A stretch of 64,000 bases of DNA from Bifidobacterium sp. ESL0775 (GTDB lineage: Bacteria > Actinomycetota > Actinomycetes > Actinomycetales > Bifidobacteriaceae). Positions 8,701-17,831 of the stretch are shown here, in pieces. The stretch covers positions 186,001 to 250,000 of the forward strand of contig NZ_CP113917.1 of NCBI RefSeq assembly GCF_029395475.1, read 5' to 3'. The notes below the pieces were generated by a model. It had not been told where the DNA came from. It saw nothing but the letters and a program-made list of their open reading frames with translations, and did not search any database. Within the stretch, counting starts at the first letter, position 1. Each line of letters starts with the position of its first letter. Both the position numbers and the translations under genes were made by a program.

Positions 8701-11544
8701 CTGTCGTGATCAACGCATAGACAGGCCCCGGGGCGCTGCCGCCGCCCTCGCCTTTGTCGAACGAGACCTGGTAATAGTCCAGCACGCCGCTTTTCGTCGT
8801 GGTCTTGGTGATGGCCCGCCCGGTGTCGGGGTTCGTGGCCCTGCTGGTCGCGGTGATCGTGTACGTGTCGCCGTACCCCGTCTGGAAACTCGAGACGGGG
8901 ACATCAACCGTGCAGGGGTCATTGGTGCAGGCGGCCGATGACCAGCCCGTCGATGTGGACGCCGTGGTCGTCCTGCCGTCCGGGGCTATGCCGGCGCTGA
9001 TTTCGAATTCCACCGACTGGCCATCCATGCCCACTGACAGGTCGGTGATTTTAGGTGCCCCCATGGTCTTCCAGCTGGCGGTGAGGGTGACGGTCATGTG
9101 GCCGCTGGCGTCCGTGTTCCCATGGGAGAAGTTGACCATGCACGAGCCATATTGGCAGCCGGAGACTTGGGTGTTGTCGGAATAGGCCCAGCCGTCGAAC
9201 CAGGTGTCGTCCGGCACGGACAGGCCCCCGCGCCGCGGCAGGCTTGTGGTTATGTAGCTGTCATTCTCGGCGACGAGTCCGGCGGTGAGGTCGTTGGGTG
9301 GTGTGCCGCTTGGGTGGGTGCCGTCGGCGAGGGTGCCGGCGGAGAATTTGACGGTCATCCATGGCAGGGTGCCGGTGCGGGTGTATGGGGCCGAGACCTG
9401 TTTGCCGGTTTTGGGGTCGGTGCCGGTGGTGGTGGCCGTCACGGAGTATGTCGCCCCCGGTGTCGGTTCGAGGGAGGCGACGTCGTTCCAGTTTATCCTG
9501 CATGTGGTGCCGGTTGTGTTGGTGGCGTTGCAGGTGCCGGTGCCGCCGCGTCCGGTGCGTACGCTGGTCTGCGACCCGGTCGGCGCCGCCGTGTTGATGC
9601 CCACGTTGAGCCACGACCCTAACGAGGTTCTGTATCCGTCCCAGGAACTACGCACGTGTGGCGCGTCTATGGACGGCGCGAACGGTTTCCATTGGGCGGT
9701 GAGTCTGTAGTAGGTGTATTTGCCTTGCGGCATGGCGAAGGCGTAGCCGCCGTCGGAGCTGGTGTAGGTCTTGCCGTTCTGGTCCTTCCAGCCGTCGAAC
9801 AGGCAGCCCGGCTTGTTGGTGAGGATGCTGGCCGGCACGCCTACGGCTTGGTCGGTGAGTTTGTTGTCGCGGGTGTAGGAGGCGGGGCTTGCGCTGCCGC
9901 CGGCTGGGTCGATGTCGACGGTGGACTCCACGTGGACCAGGGAGTCGTCCACGTAGTAACCGGGGGAGCTCGTGGTCCACAGGTGGTACGCCAGGTTATA
10001 CGCCGGGTTATTTTCTTCGGTGAGTTTGCCGAGGTAGTCGATGTGGTCGCCCAGCCCGCTTGTCTCATCCCACCACGTAGAACTACTTATATTCATCAAC
10101 GGATTTACTTCATTTGGTCCCGAGAAGGGGGGGCCGCTTCGCCCCGCACCAGTGATAGCCAGCTTTCGTAGCGAGGCGGGGAAATAGGTATCAACGCTTG
10201 AAAAATTGTTGATGTCTGCGCTGTATAAGTCAAGCGAGACAAGACTGTTGCAACCGTCTAGGAAATATATCCCACCGCCTCCGAAATTGTGCAGGTTCAG
10301 TGTGGTGAGACGGCTGCAACCATCGAACATATAATGTCCGACGCTGCTAGACGTGAAATTGGGCAGGTCCAGTGTGGTAAGGCTGCTGCAGTTGTAAAAC
10401 ATGTAGTTCAACACTGGATGGACGTCGCCGACTATGGTCGTGTACCAGTTGGTCAGGTCGACGGTCGCCAGGCTCGTGTCGTCTCTGAACATGCTGGCGG
10501 CCGCCCAGTTCTTGAGGTGGACGGGGGCGCCGGTGGCGACGGAGCGCAGGGACGTCATGCCACTGAACACGTATCCGCTGTTGCTGCCGGCGTCCAGGGT
10601 GAGGTCGCCGTCGATGTGGATGGAGGTGATGGTGGTCTTCAGTGTGTCCCAAGGCATGGCGCCGGAGGTGTTGCTGGTGTGGGTGCCACCGGAGAGGTGG
10701 AGGGTGCAGGTGGCGTCGATGTTCCAGGTGACGTCGCTGGTGTCCCATGCGGCGGGCGTGGTGGCCGTGCACGTGTCCTGCGGGCCCGCTTCCGGCTCGC
10801 CTTGCGCCTGAGGCGTGCTGGCATGTGTGTCATCGTGGTCGGCGGCCGCGTGCACCACTCCCGTGGCGCCTGCCGGTTCCGCGCCTGTTGTCGTGTTCCC
10901 GCGCCGCGTTCGCCTGCCTGAAGCGGTGCCCGCGGCCGCCGAGCGCAGGCCGCTGCCGCTTGTGTTGACGGGCTCCTGTGGGATCGCGTCCTGTGTTTGT
11001 CCGGTTGTCCCGTCGGTGTCGGGGTCTGCCTGCGGGCCGGGCGTCGTCTCGGCGGTGGCGAGTGCCGTGGTGTCGGTCTTGGCCAGTACGGGGCTCTGGG
11101 TCGTGGGCAGTGTGGCCGACTGGACGCGCAATGACGGCATGGCCTCATCCTTGGATGTGTCGCCGGATTGCGCGGCGGGCGACGGCATGACGGATTGGGT
11201 CGTCGGGGACGCGGACGGGTGGCCGTTGGCCTTGCCGGGTTTGTTTGGTTGTGCCTTCGCGCTCGGGAACGGCGTTGTCCGGGAGCGCGCGGCGTTTGGT
11301 GCGGGCCGGGTATCAGGACGGGTGGCGTCTGGCTTGGATGGTGTTGAGGAATGTACGACGGCGGATTTTGTAGTGTGCGCGGCGGCGGACGCATTCGTGT
11401 CGCGCCACGAAGGTGCGGCTTGGCTGGAAGTGGTGGTTTTACCGGGTTGGTTTAACGAATTTTGGTGACCGGCCTGCGGGGGGGGGTCGAAATCGTCATT
11501 GTTATGCACAACGCGAGCGCCACGAGACTGTGGATAACTTCCAT
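5756..11544 (-). CDS. Giant BspA/InlB-repeat LPXTG surface protein 2 (probable phase-OFF)
   Basis: The open frame runs from a TTG at 11554 (1932 codons). Residues 1-260 are a Thr/Ala/Pro-rich stalk. Residues about 305-455 hold DUF285/BspA-type units (SLTTLDLPNF, MFDGCSRLTTLNLHNF). From about 520 to 1790 there is a long series of InlB-B/Flg_new-like repeats (VTFDKGEGG, FRGWSD, LTASW). The C-terminus is a classic sorting signal: LPLTGG near residue 1888, a hydrophobic segment and an RDRRRE tail. No signal peptide is encoded in this frame. The conserved ATG at 11542-11544 starts a hydrophobic leader (MEVIHSLVALALCITM) in another frame, and the two frames are separated by C9 at 11479-11487. I infer that the functional protein needs ten (or seven) C. 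Wall-anchored adhesin-type protein, ligand unknown. Confidence 0.88.
11479..11487 (-). repeat. Homopolymer C9 (G9 on + strand) near N-terminus of surface protein 2
   Basis: The tract lies 55 nt after the ATG at 11544, between the hydrophobic leader frame and the body frame. In the leader frame the nine-base tract leads to a stop within about a dozen codons. One added base would give T-P-P-P-Q and continue into the 1.9-kb-residue body. Confidence 0.9.
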
Positions 11545-11572
11545 GGGAAACCAACCTTTTTCAACAAACGTA

Positions 11573-11599
11573 ATTCCGCGATGTAATACATCGCGGAAT
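11573..11599. promoter_or_regulatory. Perfect 13-bp inverted repeat upstream of surface protein 2
   Basis: ATTCCGCGATGTA, one base, then TACATCGCGGAAT, 28 nt upstream of the ATG. It is nearly identical to the palindrome at 3197-3223 and in the same position as the different palindrome at 55981-56011. Confidence 0.75.
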
Positions 11600-12002
11600 A
11601 CAACCTGTGGCTTACGTTACCGGTTTCCCTGTCCGGTTTCAACCCGGCCGGCCGCGGGCGGTTCGCGCATTGTCGGCGGCTTCGGGCGCCCGCACCGGTG
11701 TGGCCGGGATCCTCGCGAAACGTTTGCCGCCTTGTGCCGCCTTACGTTCCAGATGGTTTGCCGGGAGGTTTCCGGCGCCGCACCCGGTGCCGGCTGGCCG
11801 GTCTTCTGGGCCTTCTTTTCCGGCGTGTCGCGTGACGGCGCGTGGGTAGGCGTGTGTTGGCCAGTTGGCCCGTCTCCGATTTATTCCCCGTCGTCGTTGT
11901 GGACATCTATCGCTCTGCGAATTGGCCCCATTGCCATTTTGCTAGCATTTTTCACGATGTGCTTTCTCTGTGTTTTTGGAACATTCCGTACGCGCTGTGT
12001 TG
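11600..12002. other. Leader/intergenic region of surface protein 2
   Basis: Non-coding. The part up to about 11850 resembles the leader of surface protein 1. I see no convincing gene. The forward open frames across it are by-products of GC-rich composition. Confidence 0.45.
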
Positions 12003-12185
12003 TTAGTTGCGGCCTGAGCCTGAATTCATGGGATCAAAGACGCGCGGCTTATGCTTTGGAGCTTGCAGGTCTGAGATTTTCCCATCTATGAAACGTATAA
12101 GGTCATCGATATCAGCCAACTTGTTTTTGAAGCGGGGGTCATTGAGGCCCGTCTCGCTTGCGTCCAACATCAGTCTGCTCGACAT
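12003..12185 (-). CDS. Small hypothetical protein
   Basis: A 60-aa charged protein beginning MSSRLMLDAS, with a helical middle (DIDDLIRFIDGKISDLQ) and a basic tail. AGAAGAGGA sits about 3 nt before the ATG, a good ribosome binding site, which is the main reason for calling it. It has no membrane segment or signal peptide, and I recognise no family. It lies downstream of the toxin-antitoxin-like region and could be a fragment of a larger lost gene. Confidence 0.4.
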   Translation of the reverse strand: MSSRLMLDASETGLNDPRFKNKLADIDDLIRFIDGKISDLQAPKHKPRVFDPMNSGSGRN

Positions 12186-12420
12186 TTGTCCTCTTCTCTG
12201 CGAGAATTACTGGTATTCACTTTATGTATTACCCTGCAAATCCTGATAGCCAGCCTTCAGAACTTGCAGCGTAAATTGTAACACAAAAACTATCGGATAT
12301 TTCTAACGACAATATAGTTCCGTGTCCGTTTCCACGTTTGGTTTGCCATGAGAGCGTCCCCCGTACGTCATGTTCAACAATATTATTTTCTCGGTGGTAT
12401 CCGCCTCGGGTGCGCCAGTA

Positions 12421-12500
12421 AGGCCCATTAATAACTCCTTGGCGTTTTTTGCGCTTCCTCGCCGGTGTACCTCACGGTTTTACTGTCATCTCAATGCAAT
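12421..12500 (-). pseudogene. Decayed duplicate of the antitoxin-like gene
   Basis: Read on the - strand this encodes DDSKTVRYTGEEAQK before breaking down. That matches DDSKAIEYTGEEGQK of the intact gene at 12559-12831 with five differences in 15 residues. No open frame remains. The surrounding 12186-12558 holds no other recognisable gene. Confidence 0.55.
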
Positions 12501-12558
12501 TTTCGGTCTTTTTTGTATTGTCTGATTCACTTGAACATGGTTTCTTTCTAGGCTGGGC

Positions 12559-12831
12559 CTATGCCGAGGGATTCGATTTTGCAAGGCGTGTATGCAGCCA
12601 GGCCGGCACCTTGAACTGCATTGGCTTGCTATGATGGCCGAATTTCTTTGGATCCTCCTCCGGAGCCTGCAGAATCGTCTGTACCGCGGCGTCAATGTCC
12701 GTGGTGCCGGTGACTCTCATCAGCATTTGGTTGACGTGCTTTTGCCCTTCTTCTCCGGTGTATTCGATGGCTTTGCTGTCATCCCAACGCCACTTCTCGT
12801 CGTTGCTGCGCTCTTTGCTTTTTTTAAACAC
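12559..12831 (-). CDS. Putative antitoxin (ribbon-helix-helix-like C-terminus)
   Basis: 90 aa from a GTG at 12831, chosen because ACGGAGACAGAG lies just before it and it starts 13 nt after the stop of the preceding gene. An upstream in-frame ATG at 12879 lacks a good ribosome binding site. The C-terminus QFKVPAWLHTRLAKS resembles ribbon-helix-helix antitoxin sequences; the N-terminal half is charged. Immediate coupling to a small KHG-motif protein suggests a type II toxin-antitoxin operon. A degraded second copy lies just downstream. The family assignment is by pattern only. Confidence 0.5.
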   Translation of the reverse strand: MFKKSKERSNDEKWRWDDSKAIEYTGEEGQKHVNQMLMRVTGTTDIDAAVQTILQAPEEDPKKFGHHSKPMQFKVPAWLHTRLAKSNPSA

Positions 12832-12844
12832 CTCTGTCTCCGTT

Positions 12845-13120
12845 TCAGTCTTTATCCCAGAAATTGCCTTGTTCCGCATTGACGTGGAATATGATGAGCC
12901 TGCCGTTCCTCGCTATTCTCATCATCACTTCGATAGTTTGGACAAGCGGATCGCCATGATATTCGCCGGTAAGTTTCATATACCATTCGCCGTGATGCTG
13001 GAATTCGTCGTATTTTGTCATGTGTGTGCATGCGTAAATTGCGTCATCCAAGTTGTATCCGTGCTTGCCGGCTGAATGGGTAAACGTCACCCCATTCGGC
13101 CGAACGTTCCAAGATAACAC
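12845..13120 (-). CDS. Putative small toxin of a type II toxin-antitoxin pair
   Basis: 91 aa from a GTG at 13120, with GAGG 7 nt upstream. The pattern THSAGKHGYNLDDAIYAC, and later RNGRLIIFHV, resembles the small RelE/BrnT-fold-like toxins of actinobacteria (H-A-x-K-H-G near the N-terminus, a hydrophobic strand near the C-terminus). The next gene is a possible ribbon-helix-helix antitoxin. In most bifidobacteria this spot beside rpmH is occupied by dnaA, so the pair belongs to an accessory insertion or rearrangement. Function is inferred. Confidence 0.5.
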   Translation of the reverse strand: MLSWNVRPNGVTFTHSAGKHGYNLDDAIYACTHMTKYDEFQHHGEWYMKLTGEYHGDPLVQTIEVMMRIARNGRLIIFHVNAEQGNFWDKD

Positions 13121-13230
13121 CGTCTGCCCTCGATTCCAAATCGCTCCTGAACTTCGCTGTTAATGTCCAGTGAACACGAAAAAGAGCGATTAGCGAGGGA
13201 AAACAGGGTACTGTGGTCGAACGCTCGGGG

Positions 13231-13282
13231 TTATCCACATCCCGGGCGTGTCGCGAAAATTATCCACAATGAATGTGGATGA
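13231..13282. promoter_or_regulatory. DnaA boxes upstream of rpmH
   Basis: TTATCCACA is perfect at 13231-13239 and 13260-13268, and TGTGGATGA (one mismatch, reverse) lies at 13274-13282. The rpmH-dnaA intergenic region is part of oriC in many actinobacteria. Here the boxes remain although dnaA is absent. Confidence 0.65.
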
Positions 13283-13317
13283 CCTGTGCGTTGACTTGCC
13301 GAGATTCGGCGCGTGTT

Positions 13318-13347
13318 TTGACTTGGGACTAGGGGTAGGAGTAATTT
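13318..13347 (+). promoter_or_regulatory. Candidate rpmH promoter
   Basis: TTGACT at 13318 and TAATTT at 13342 with an 18-bp spacer, ending 63 nt before the rpmH start. It is followed by a perfect short palindrome (AGCCATGCC/GGCATGGCT, 13371-13390) in the leader. Confidence 0.4.
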
Positions 13348-13410
13348 GGTAGAGCTTGACTCATGAGGAGCCATGCCTTGGCATGGCTGAAAACAAACCG
13401 GGAGCATATT

Positions 13411-13545
13411 ATGAAGAGGACATTCCAACCGAACAACCGCCGTCGCCACATGAAGCACGGCTTCCGTGCCCGCATGCGCACCCGCGCCGGCCGCGCGGCC
13501 CTGAACCGCCGCCGCGCCAAGGGCCGCAAGAACCTGGCTGTCTGA
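13411..13545 (+). CDS. rpmH: 50S ribosomal protein L34
   Basis: 44 aa. [12 protein letters not shown] and the Arg/Lys-rich remainder ending [11 protein letters not shown] are diagnostic for L34. The start at 13411 is fixed by the family N-terminus and a GGGAG 6 nt upstream. It is the first gene of the conserved rpmH-rnpA-yidD-yidC-jag-rsmG-parAB run and assembles into the large ribosomal subunit. A leader of about 60 nt with a tight hairpin precedes it. Confidence 0.97.
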   Translation: MKRTFQPNNRRRHMKHGFRARMRTRAGRAALNRRRAKGRKNLAV

Positions 13546-13562
13546 TCAGACCGCGGCAGGGC

Positions 13563-14132
13563 ATGGAGCGGCTGAAAAGCCATCGCGATTTTGTCCGGGT
13601 GCTGAAGCGTCGCAGAAAAGTCACTGAAAAGGATATCGTCGTGCATTTCTTGGTGTGCGACGATTCTTATTGCGAACGCGCCAAGGGCCGTCATGCCGCC
13701 ACAGCACAAGCAGAATCGAACGGCGAGGTCATGGGATCTACGGGTGTTTCCGTATCCGCAGACGCGGCCCGGCAGAACGTGCCGGGGCGGCGCCTCGGGC
13801 TCGCCGTGTCCAAAAACATCGGTAACGCCATCGCGCGCAACCATGTGAAGCGTCGTTTCCGCGTTCTGGCGAGGACTTACGAAGACCGCCTGCCGCAGCA
13901 TTGTGACATTGTGATGCGGGCCAAGCCGAGCGCCGCGCGTGCGGACTTCTCCTCACTGGATCGTCAGGTGGGGGAGTTGTTCGCCGCGGTGAGCCGCAAG
14001 GCCGCGCAGGGCGATGGCAAGGCTCTGCAAGGCTCGAGCAGGTGGCAGGACGCGAATTCGCAAGTCAATCGGCCAGGCTCGGGCCAGCGAAACGCAAGTC
14101 CGCAAGCCATCCGGCAAGGCGGCCAGTCATGA
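13563..14132 (+). CDS. rnpA: Ribonuclease P protein component
   Basis: 189 aa from [10 protein letters not shown], the family N-terminus, 17 nt after rpmH. RnpA binds the RNase P RNA and aids 5' maturation of tRNAs. The signature region [16 protein letters not shown] is present. The protein is long for the family (about 120 aa). There is an insertion of roughly 40 residues (about 35-78) between the first strand and [13 protein letters not shown], and a polar Gln/Ser-rich C-terminal extension of about 40 residues. The stop overlaps the yidD start as ATGA. Confidence 0.93.
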   Translation: MERLKSHRDFVRVLKRRRKVTEKDIVVHFLVCDDSYCERAKGRHAATAQAESNGEVMGSTGVSVSADAARQNVPGRRLGLAVSKNIGNAIARNHVKRRFRVLARTYEDRLPQHCDIVMRAKPSAARADFSSLDRQVGELFAAVSRKAAQGDGKALQGSSRWQDANSQVNRPGSGQRNASPQAIRQGGQS

Positions 14133-14620
14133 CCGCCATCACCGCATCCACAGCTCAACTGGTTCAGGGCGTTTCCGGTTCCCGTTCGCAATCTGTCGCA
14201 TCTGCCAAGGTCGCAATGGCAGCAAAGGCGAACCAAACGGCTCCTACGGCCGAGATGGCCGAGACGCAGGCTGATACGAAAGCAGGCGTCTCGCGCCCGA
14301 ACGCTTCCCGCTCGCCTATCGCCAGTGCGATGCTCGCCGCCGTGCGCTGGTACCAGGTCCATATTTCCGCCGGAAACCCGCCCTGCTGCAAGTATTACCC
14401 GTCCTGCTCCAACTACGCGATCCAGGCGGTGAGCCGCTACGGCGCCGCACGCGGCGGATTGCTTGCGCTGCTCCGCCTCTTGCGTTGCCGGCCCTGGAGC
14501 AACGGCGGCATCGACGACGTGCCCCAGCGTTATTCGATATTCTATAGATTTTCCTGGTCCAAGGCTCACGAAGAGCCACGACTGACACCATTGGCCTCAG
14601 ACGTGAAGGAGACGGCCTAA
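14129..14620 (+). CDS. yidD: Membrane protein insertion efficiency factor YidD
   Basis: 163 aa. The C-terminal 80 residues carry the YidD signature: [20 protein letters not shown], then [29 protein letters not shown] and GGIDDVP with the conserved cysteines. The first 55 residues are an Ala/Thr-rich extension absent from most YidD proteins. The start is chosen from the ATGA overlap with rnpA and AAGG 9 nt upstream. YidD is a small inner-membrane-associated helper of YidC-dependent insertion. It overlaps yidC by one base. Confidence 0.93.
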   Translation: MTAITASTAQLVQGVSGSRSQSVASAKVAMAAKANQTAPTAEMAETQADTKAGVSRPNASRSPIASAMLAAVRWYQVHISAGNPPCCKYYPSCSNYAIQAVSRYGAARGGLLALLRLLRCRPWSNGGIDDVPQRYSIFYRFSWSKAHEEPRLTPLASDVKETA

Positions 14621-15642
14621 TGCACTTCACCAATCCCGATTACAACCACTTCCTTCTCGACCAAGGTCTGTTTGGTTGGGTCTACAAGATTCTCACGCCC
14701 ATCGAATGGCTGATGAGCGAGATCATGTCCTGCTTCCACAGGTTCATAGTCCTGCTTGGCCTGCCGTCCAAGGGCCTTTCGTGGATCCTCGCCATCGTCT
14801 TCCTTGTGCTCGTCGTCCACGCCATCATCCTGCCGATGTACATCAAGCAGATGCGCGGCATGGCCAAGATGCAGGCGCTGCAGCCCAAGATGATGCACAT
14901 CCAGAAGAAATACAAAGGCAAGACGGACCAGGCCAGCAAAGAGGCCATGAGCCGCGAGACCATGAAGCTCTACGAGGACAACAAGGTCAACCCGATGGGT
15001 TCCTGCCTGCCCATGGTCATCCAGGGCCCGGTCTTCATGTGCATGTTCTACATGCTTTCGGCTATTCCTTATATCGCGCACGGTTCGCGCGGTACGCTTG
15101 GTGCGTTCGACAAGGCCACCGCGGCGGAGTTCGCGGACACCCATCTCTTCGGGCTCAAGATCTCCAACACCTTCGGCATGGCCGACACGTCCGGCAAGAT
15201 CATCATCGGCATCTTCACCTTCCTGATGTGCCTGGCGATGTGGTACATGCAGTTCAACAACATGCGCAAGAACTTGCCGCCGGCCTCCATGGAGGGCTCG
15301 CAATACAAGATGCAGCAGGCGATGACCTGGGTCTTCCCGCTGATGTACATCTTCTCGGCCGTCTCCATGCCGTTCGCCGTGCTCGTCTACTGGCTCACGA
15401 ACAACATCTGCAACATGCTGCGCTCGCTCTGGCAGGTCCACGCCTTCCCGACCCCCGGCTCACGCGCCGAGGAGGAGAAGAAGAAGCGCGACCACACCAA
15501 GGAGAACAAGCGGCGCGAGAAGGCCGGCCAGATCTCCCTTGAGGAGGAGGCGCTGCAGAAGGCCCAGGAAGAGGTCAAGCGCCGCGAGGAGCAGGGCTTC
15601 CAGCGCGAGCAGCCCAAGCGCAAACGCAAGAAGAAAAAGTAA
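14620..15642 (+). CDS. yidC: Membrane protein insertase YidC/Oxa1
   Basis: 340 aa, typical for the short Gram-positive/actinobacterial form. It inserts membrane proteins and assists SecYEG. Hydrophobic segments lie near residues 35-75, 115-135, 185-210 and 235-265, with the Oxa1-type pattern ILPMYIKQMRGMAKMQALQP and NPMGSCLPM. The C-terminal 60 residues are very basic (ending KRKRKKKK), as in ribosome-binding tails of this family. GAAGGAG precedes the start, which overlaps the yidD stop. Confidence 0.95.
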   Translation: MHFTNPDYNHFLLDQGLFGWVYKILTPIEWLMSEIMSCFHRFIVLLGLPSKGLSWILAIVFLVLVVHAIILPMYIKQMRGMAKMQALQPKMMHIQKKYKGKTDQASKEAMSRETMKLYEDNKVNPMGSCLPMVIQGPVFMCMFYMLSAIPYIAHGSRGTLGAFDKATAAEFADTHLFGLKISNTFGMADTSGKIIIGIFTFLMCLAMWYMQFNNMRKNLPPASMEGSQYKMQQAMTWVFPLMYIFSAVSMPFAVLVYWLTNNICNMLRSLWQVHAFPTPGSRAEEEKKKRDHTKENKRREKAGQISLEEEALQKAQEEVKRREEQGFQREQPKRKRKKKK

Positions 15643-15749
15643 GAAAAGTAAGGAATTATCCGGTCCCGATAGTTATGTATTACATTGGCCGGTCGGGGCC
15701 GGGTATGGTTTAGACTTGACAACATTACGTCGGTGATAAGGAGTGTGTT

Positions 15750-16424
15750 ATGGCACGTGACGAGGAAAAGACGGTGGAGCAGCTCAATGACGAAGCTGAC
15801 ATCGCGGCTGACTATCTTGAGGGATTGCTTGATATCGCGGACTATGAGGGCGATATCGAGATGGGCGTGCGCAACGGTCGCCCGACCGTCCAGATCGTGG
15901 CCGATGACGACGAGGACATCAAGAACCTCATCGGGCACAAGGGCGAGGTCGTTGATGCATTACAATTACTGACCAGACTCGCCGTCCAGCAGAAGACGGG
16001 AGACCGTTCCCGGCTGATCCTTGACGTCGACGGTTATCTGAAGAAGCGCCGCCAGCACCTGCGCGACATGGCTCTTGACGTCATCGACGAGGTGCGCGAG
16101 ACCGGCGAACCGGCCAACCTCGACCCGATGAACTCCTTCGAGCGCAAGGTCGTGCACGATTTGGTCCGTGAGGAAGGGCTCAAGTCCCGTTCGCACGGCG
16201 AGGAACCGCATCGTTACGTCACCATCTATCTGAAGCCCCGTCATTCGGATGATGAGCTTGACGATGAGGATGTCGATGAAGAGGATATTGTCGATGCCGA
16301 CGTCGATGAGCGTGATGAAGCTAAGGATTCTCGTCGCCGCCGTCATGATGACGTTGAGGAAGCCAACGACATCGCTGATGAAGACGACAATGCTGTGGAT
16401 GATGACGATGTCGATGAGGAATGA
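15750..16424 (+). CDS. jag: Jag/KhpB-like RNA-binding protein (KH-R3H)
   Basis: 224 aa. A KH domain spans about 45-105 (LIGHKGEVVDALQLL holds the GxxG loop). The R3H domain spans about 128-160 (FERKVVHDLVREEGLKSRSH). The C-terminal 60 residues are an extreme Asp/Glu-rich tail. Jag/KhpB proteins bind RNA and influence cell division and elongation in Gram-positives, and the gene commonly follows yidC. AAGGAG lies 7 nt before the ATG. A strong terminator follows at 16502-16530. Confidence 0.93.
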   Translation: MARDEEKTVEQLNDEADIAADYLEGLLDIADYEGDIEMGVRNGRPTVQIVADDDEDIKNLIGHKGEVVDALQLLTRLAVQQKTGDRSRLILDVDGYLKKRRQHLRDMALDVIDEVRETGEPANLDPMNSFERKVVHDLVREEGLKSRSHGEEPHRYVTIYLKPRHSDDELDDEDVDEEDIVDADVDERDEAKDSRRRRHDDVEEANDIADEDDNAVDDDDVDEE

Positions 16425-16501
16425 TGATAAGGACCGTTACTGAGCATAATGATCAGTAATCGGCTCTGAAACGTGAATCATCTGATATTCATATTTATTT
16501 G

Positions 16502-16530
16502 AAAGCCACGGTTTAACACCGTGGCTTTTT
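16502..16530 (+). terminator. Intrinsic terminator after jag
   Basis: AAAGCCACGG, a 7-nt loop, then CCGTGGCTTTTT: a 9-10 bp stem followed by a U tract. Confidence 0.9.
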
Positions 16531-16615
16531 GATTCGCTTTTTGTTGGTTTTGGTGTAATGGACATTGTTTCTGATAGGTTTTCTCTAGTAGTTGCCTTCG
16601 TGATTAGGGGATGAG

Positions 16616-17302
16616 ATGGATACACACATGCATACCGATGAGGAGCTGGAACAGTCCTCGGTACTCAAGGATGTCTTTGGCCAGGCCTTCGACCAACTGC
16701 AGATTTTCAAGGACAAGCTCGCCAAGGAAGGTGAGGAGCGGGGGATCATCGGTCCCCGCGACGTCGACATCATCTGGGAACGCCACATCCTCAACAGCGC
16801 GGCCATTGTCCCCTTCATCGAAGCCTCAACTGAGAATGAACGTTTCAAGACTGTGGCCGATGTTGGCAGTGGTGGTGGCTTCCCCGGCATCGTAGTAGCT
16901 GCTTGTCTTCCAGACCATGAACTCACGCTCATCGAACCGATGGAACGACGTGTCGATTGGCTCAATGAATGTGTTGAAGAACTCAAGCTGGACAATGTCA
17001 ATGTCGTGCGCGAACGCGCGGAGGATTACATCAAGGAAATGAAGCATAGCAAGGAGGTGCACCCGTTTTCTGTGGTCACATGCCGAGCCGTCGCTCCCAT
17101 GACCAAGCTAACCGGATGGACATTGCCGCTTGTTCGCCATGGTGGCCAGCTCATCGCGCTCAAGGGTCGTTCGGCCCCAGCTGAGGTTCGCAAGGCAGCC
17201 AAGGAGATACAGAAGAACGGCGGCCGTAATCCCGAAGTTCTGGACGCGCCCATCGCTGAAGGTTTTGAACCCACGCATGTGGTCATTGTCAACAAGAAGT
17301 GA
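16616..17302 (+). CDS. rsmG: 16S rRNA (guanine-527-N7) methyltransferase RsmG/GidB
   Basis: 228 aa. It methylates G527 of 16S rRNA using S-adenosylmethionine. The SAM-binding motif [16 protein letters not shown] is at about residues 81-96, with [14 protein letters not shown] after it and [11 protein letters not shown] further on. An AGGGGA-type ribosome binding site precedes the ATG at 16616. It has its own transcription unit after the jag terminator and precedes the parS-rich spacer of the parAB genes. Confidence 0.95.
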   Translation: MDTHMHTDEELEQSSVLKDVFGQAFDQLQIFKDKLAKEGEERGIIGPRDVDIIWERHILNSAAIVPFIEASTENERFKTVADVGSGGGFPGIVVAACLPDHELTLIEPMERRVDWLNECVEELKLDNVNVVRERAEDYIKEMKHSKEVHPFSVVTCRAVAPMTKLTGWTLPLVRHGGQLIALKGRSAPAEVRKAAKEIQKNGGRNPEVLDAPIAEGFEPTHVVIVNKK

Positions 17303-17321
17303 TTGCGCTTTGAGATAGGAA

Positions 17322-17743
17322 TGTTTCACGTGAAACATTCCTATTCTTTTATCTACCGCACATTGTTTCACGTGAAACAATCAGCTTTGCTTTACCTTGA
17401 ATATGATTCGACGTGATTCGAAGTTCATTTTTTCGATTCGCTTGTGTATGATGCATCATTCACGATTGCTTCATGTTTTTGCATGAAACACTCGTTGAAA
17501 AAAATTTCAGAACTTGTCCATGTTGCTGATAAGCCAATTGCATGAATTGTTTCATGTGAAACAATCAATTTTCACCTTGAACTCGACTCACTCCGATTTA
17601 GTTGGTCGTTCAATAGCAATTTACATTTGAACGATTGATGATTTGGCCCTCAATAATGTTTCACGTGAAACATCCCATTATAGAATTCAATATTAATTGA
17701 TTGGCTTATCTCATTCAGCATGCAGATTGTTTCACGTGAAACA
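17322..17743. promoter_or_regulatory. parS: parS cluster (ParB-binding sites)
   Basis: TGTTTCACGTGAAACA, the parS consensus, is perfect at 17322-17337, 17364-17379, 17657-17672 and 17728-17743. A one-mismatch copy lies at 17548-17563, and a further perfect copy lies inside parB (19229-19244). ParB nucleates here to load the segregation complex near the origin. Confidence 0.95.
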
Positions 17744-17831
17744 TTCTCAATTTCGTACCGGTCAAGTTGTTAAATTTTTCGTATGAAAAGATGTTGATCG
17801 ATTTCTTTGCAATGTTGGTAGGATCGCAGAC

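Noticed and set aside
13356..13562. Longer rnpA start overlapping rpmH
   Set aside because: It would read rpmH in another frame. The family N-terminus begins at 13563.
16446..16500. tRNA gene
   Set aside because: No cloverleaf or acceptor pairing could be built here or elsewhere in the window by eye; the only hairpin nearby is the jag terminator.
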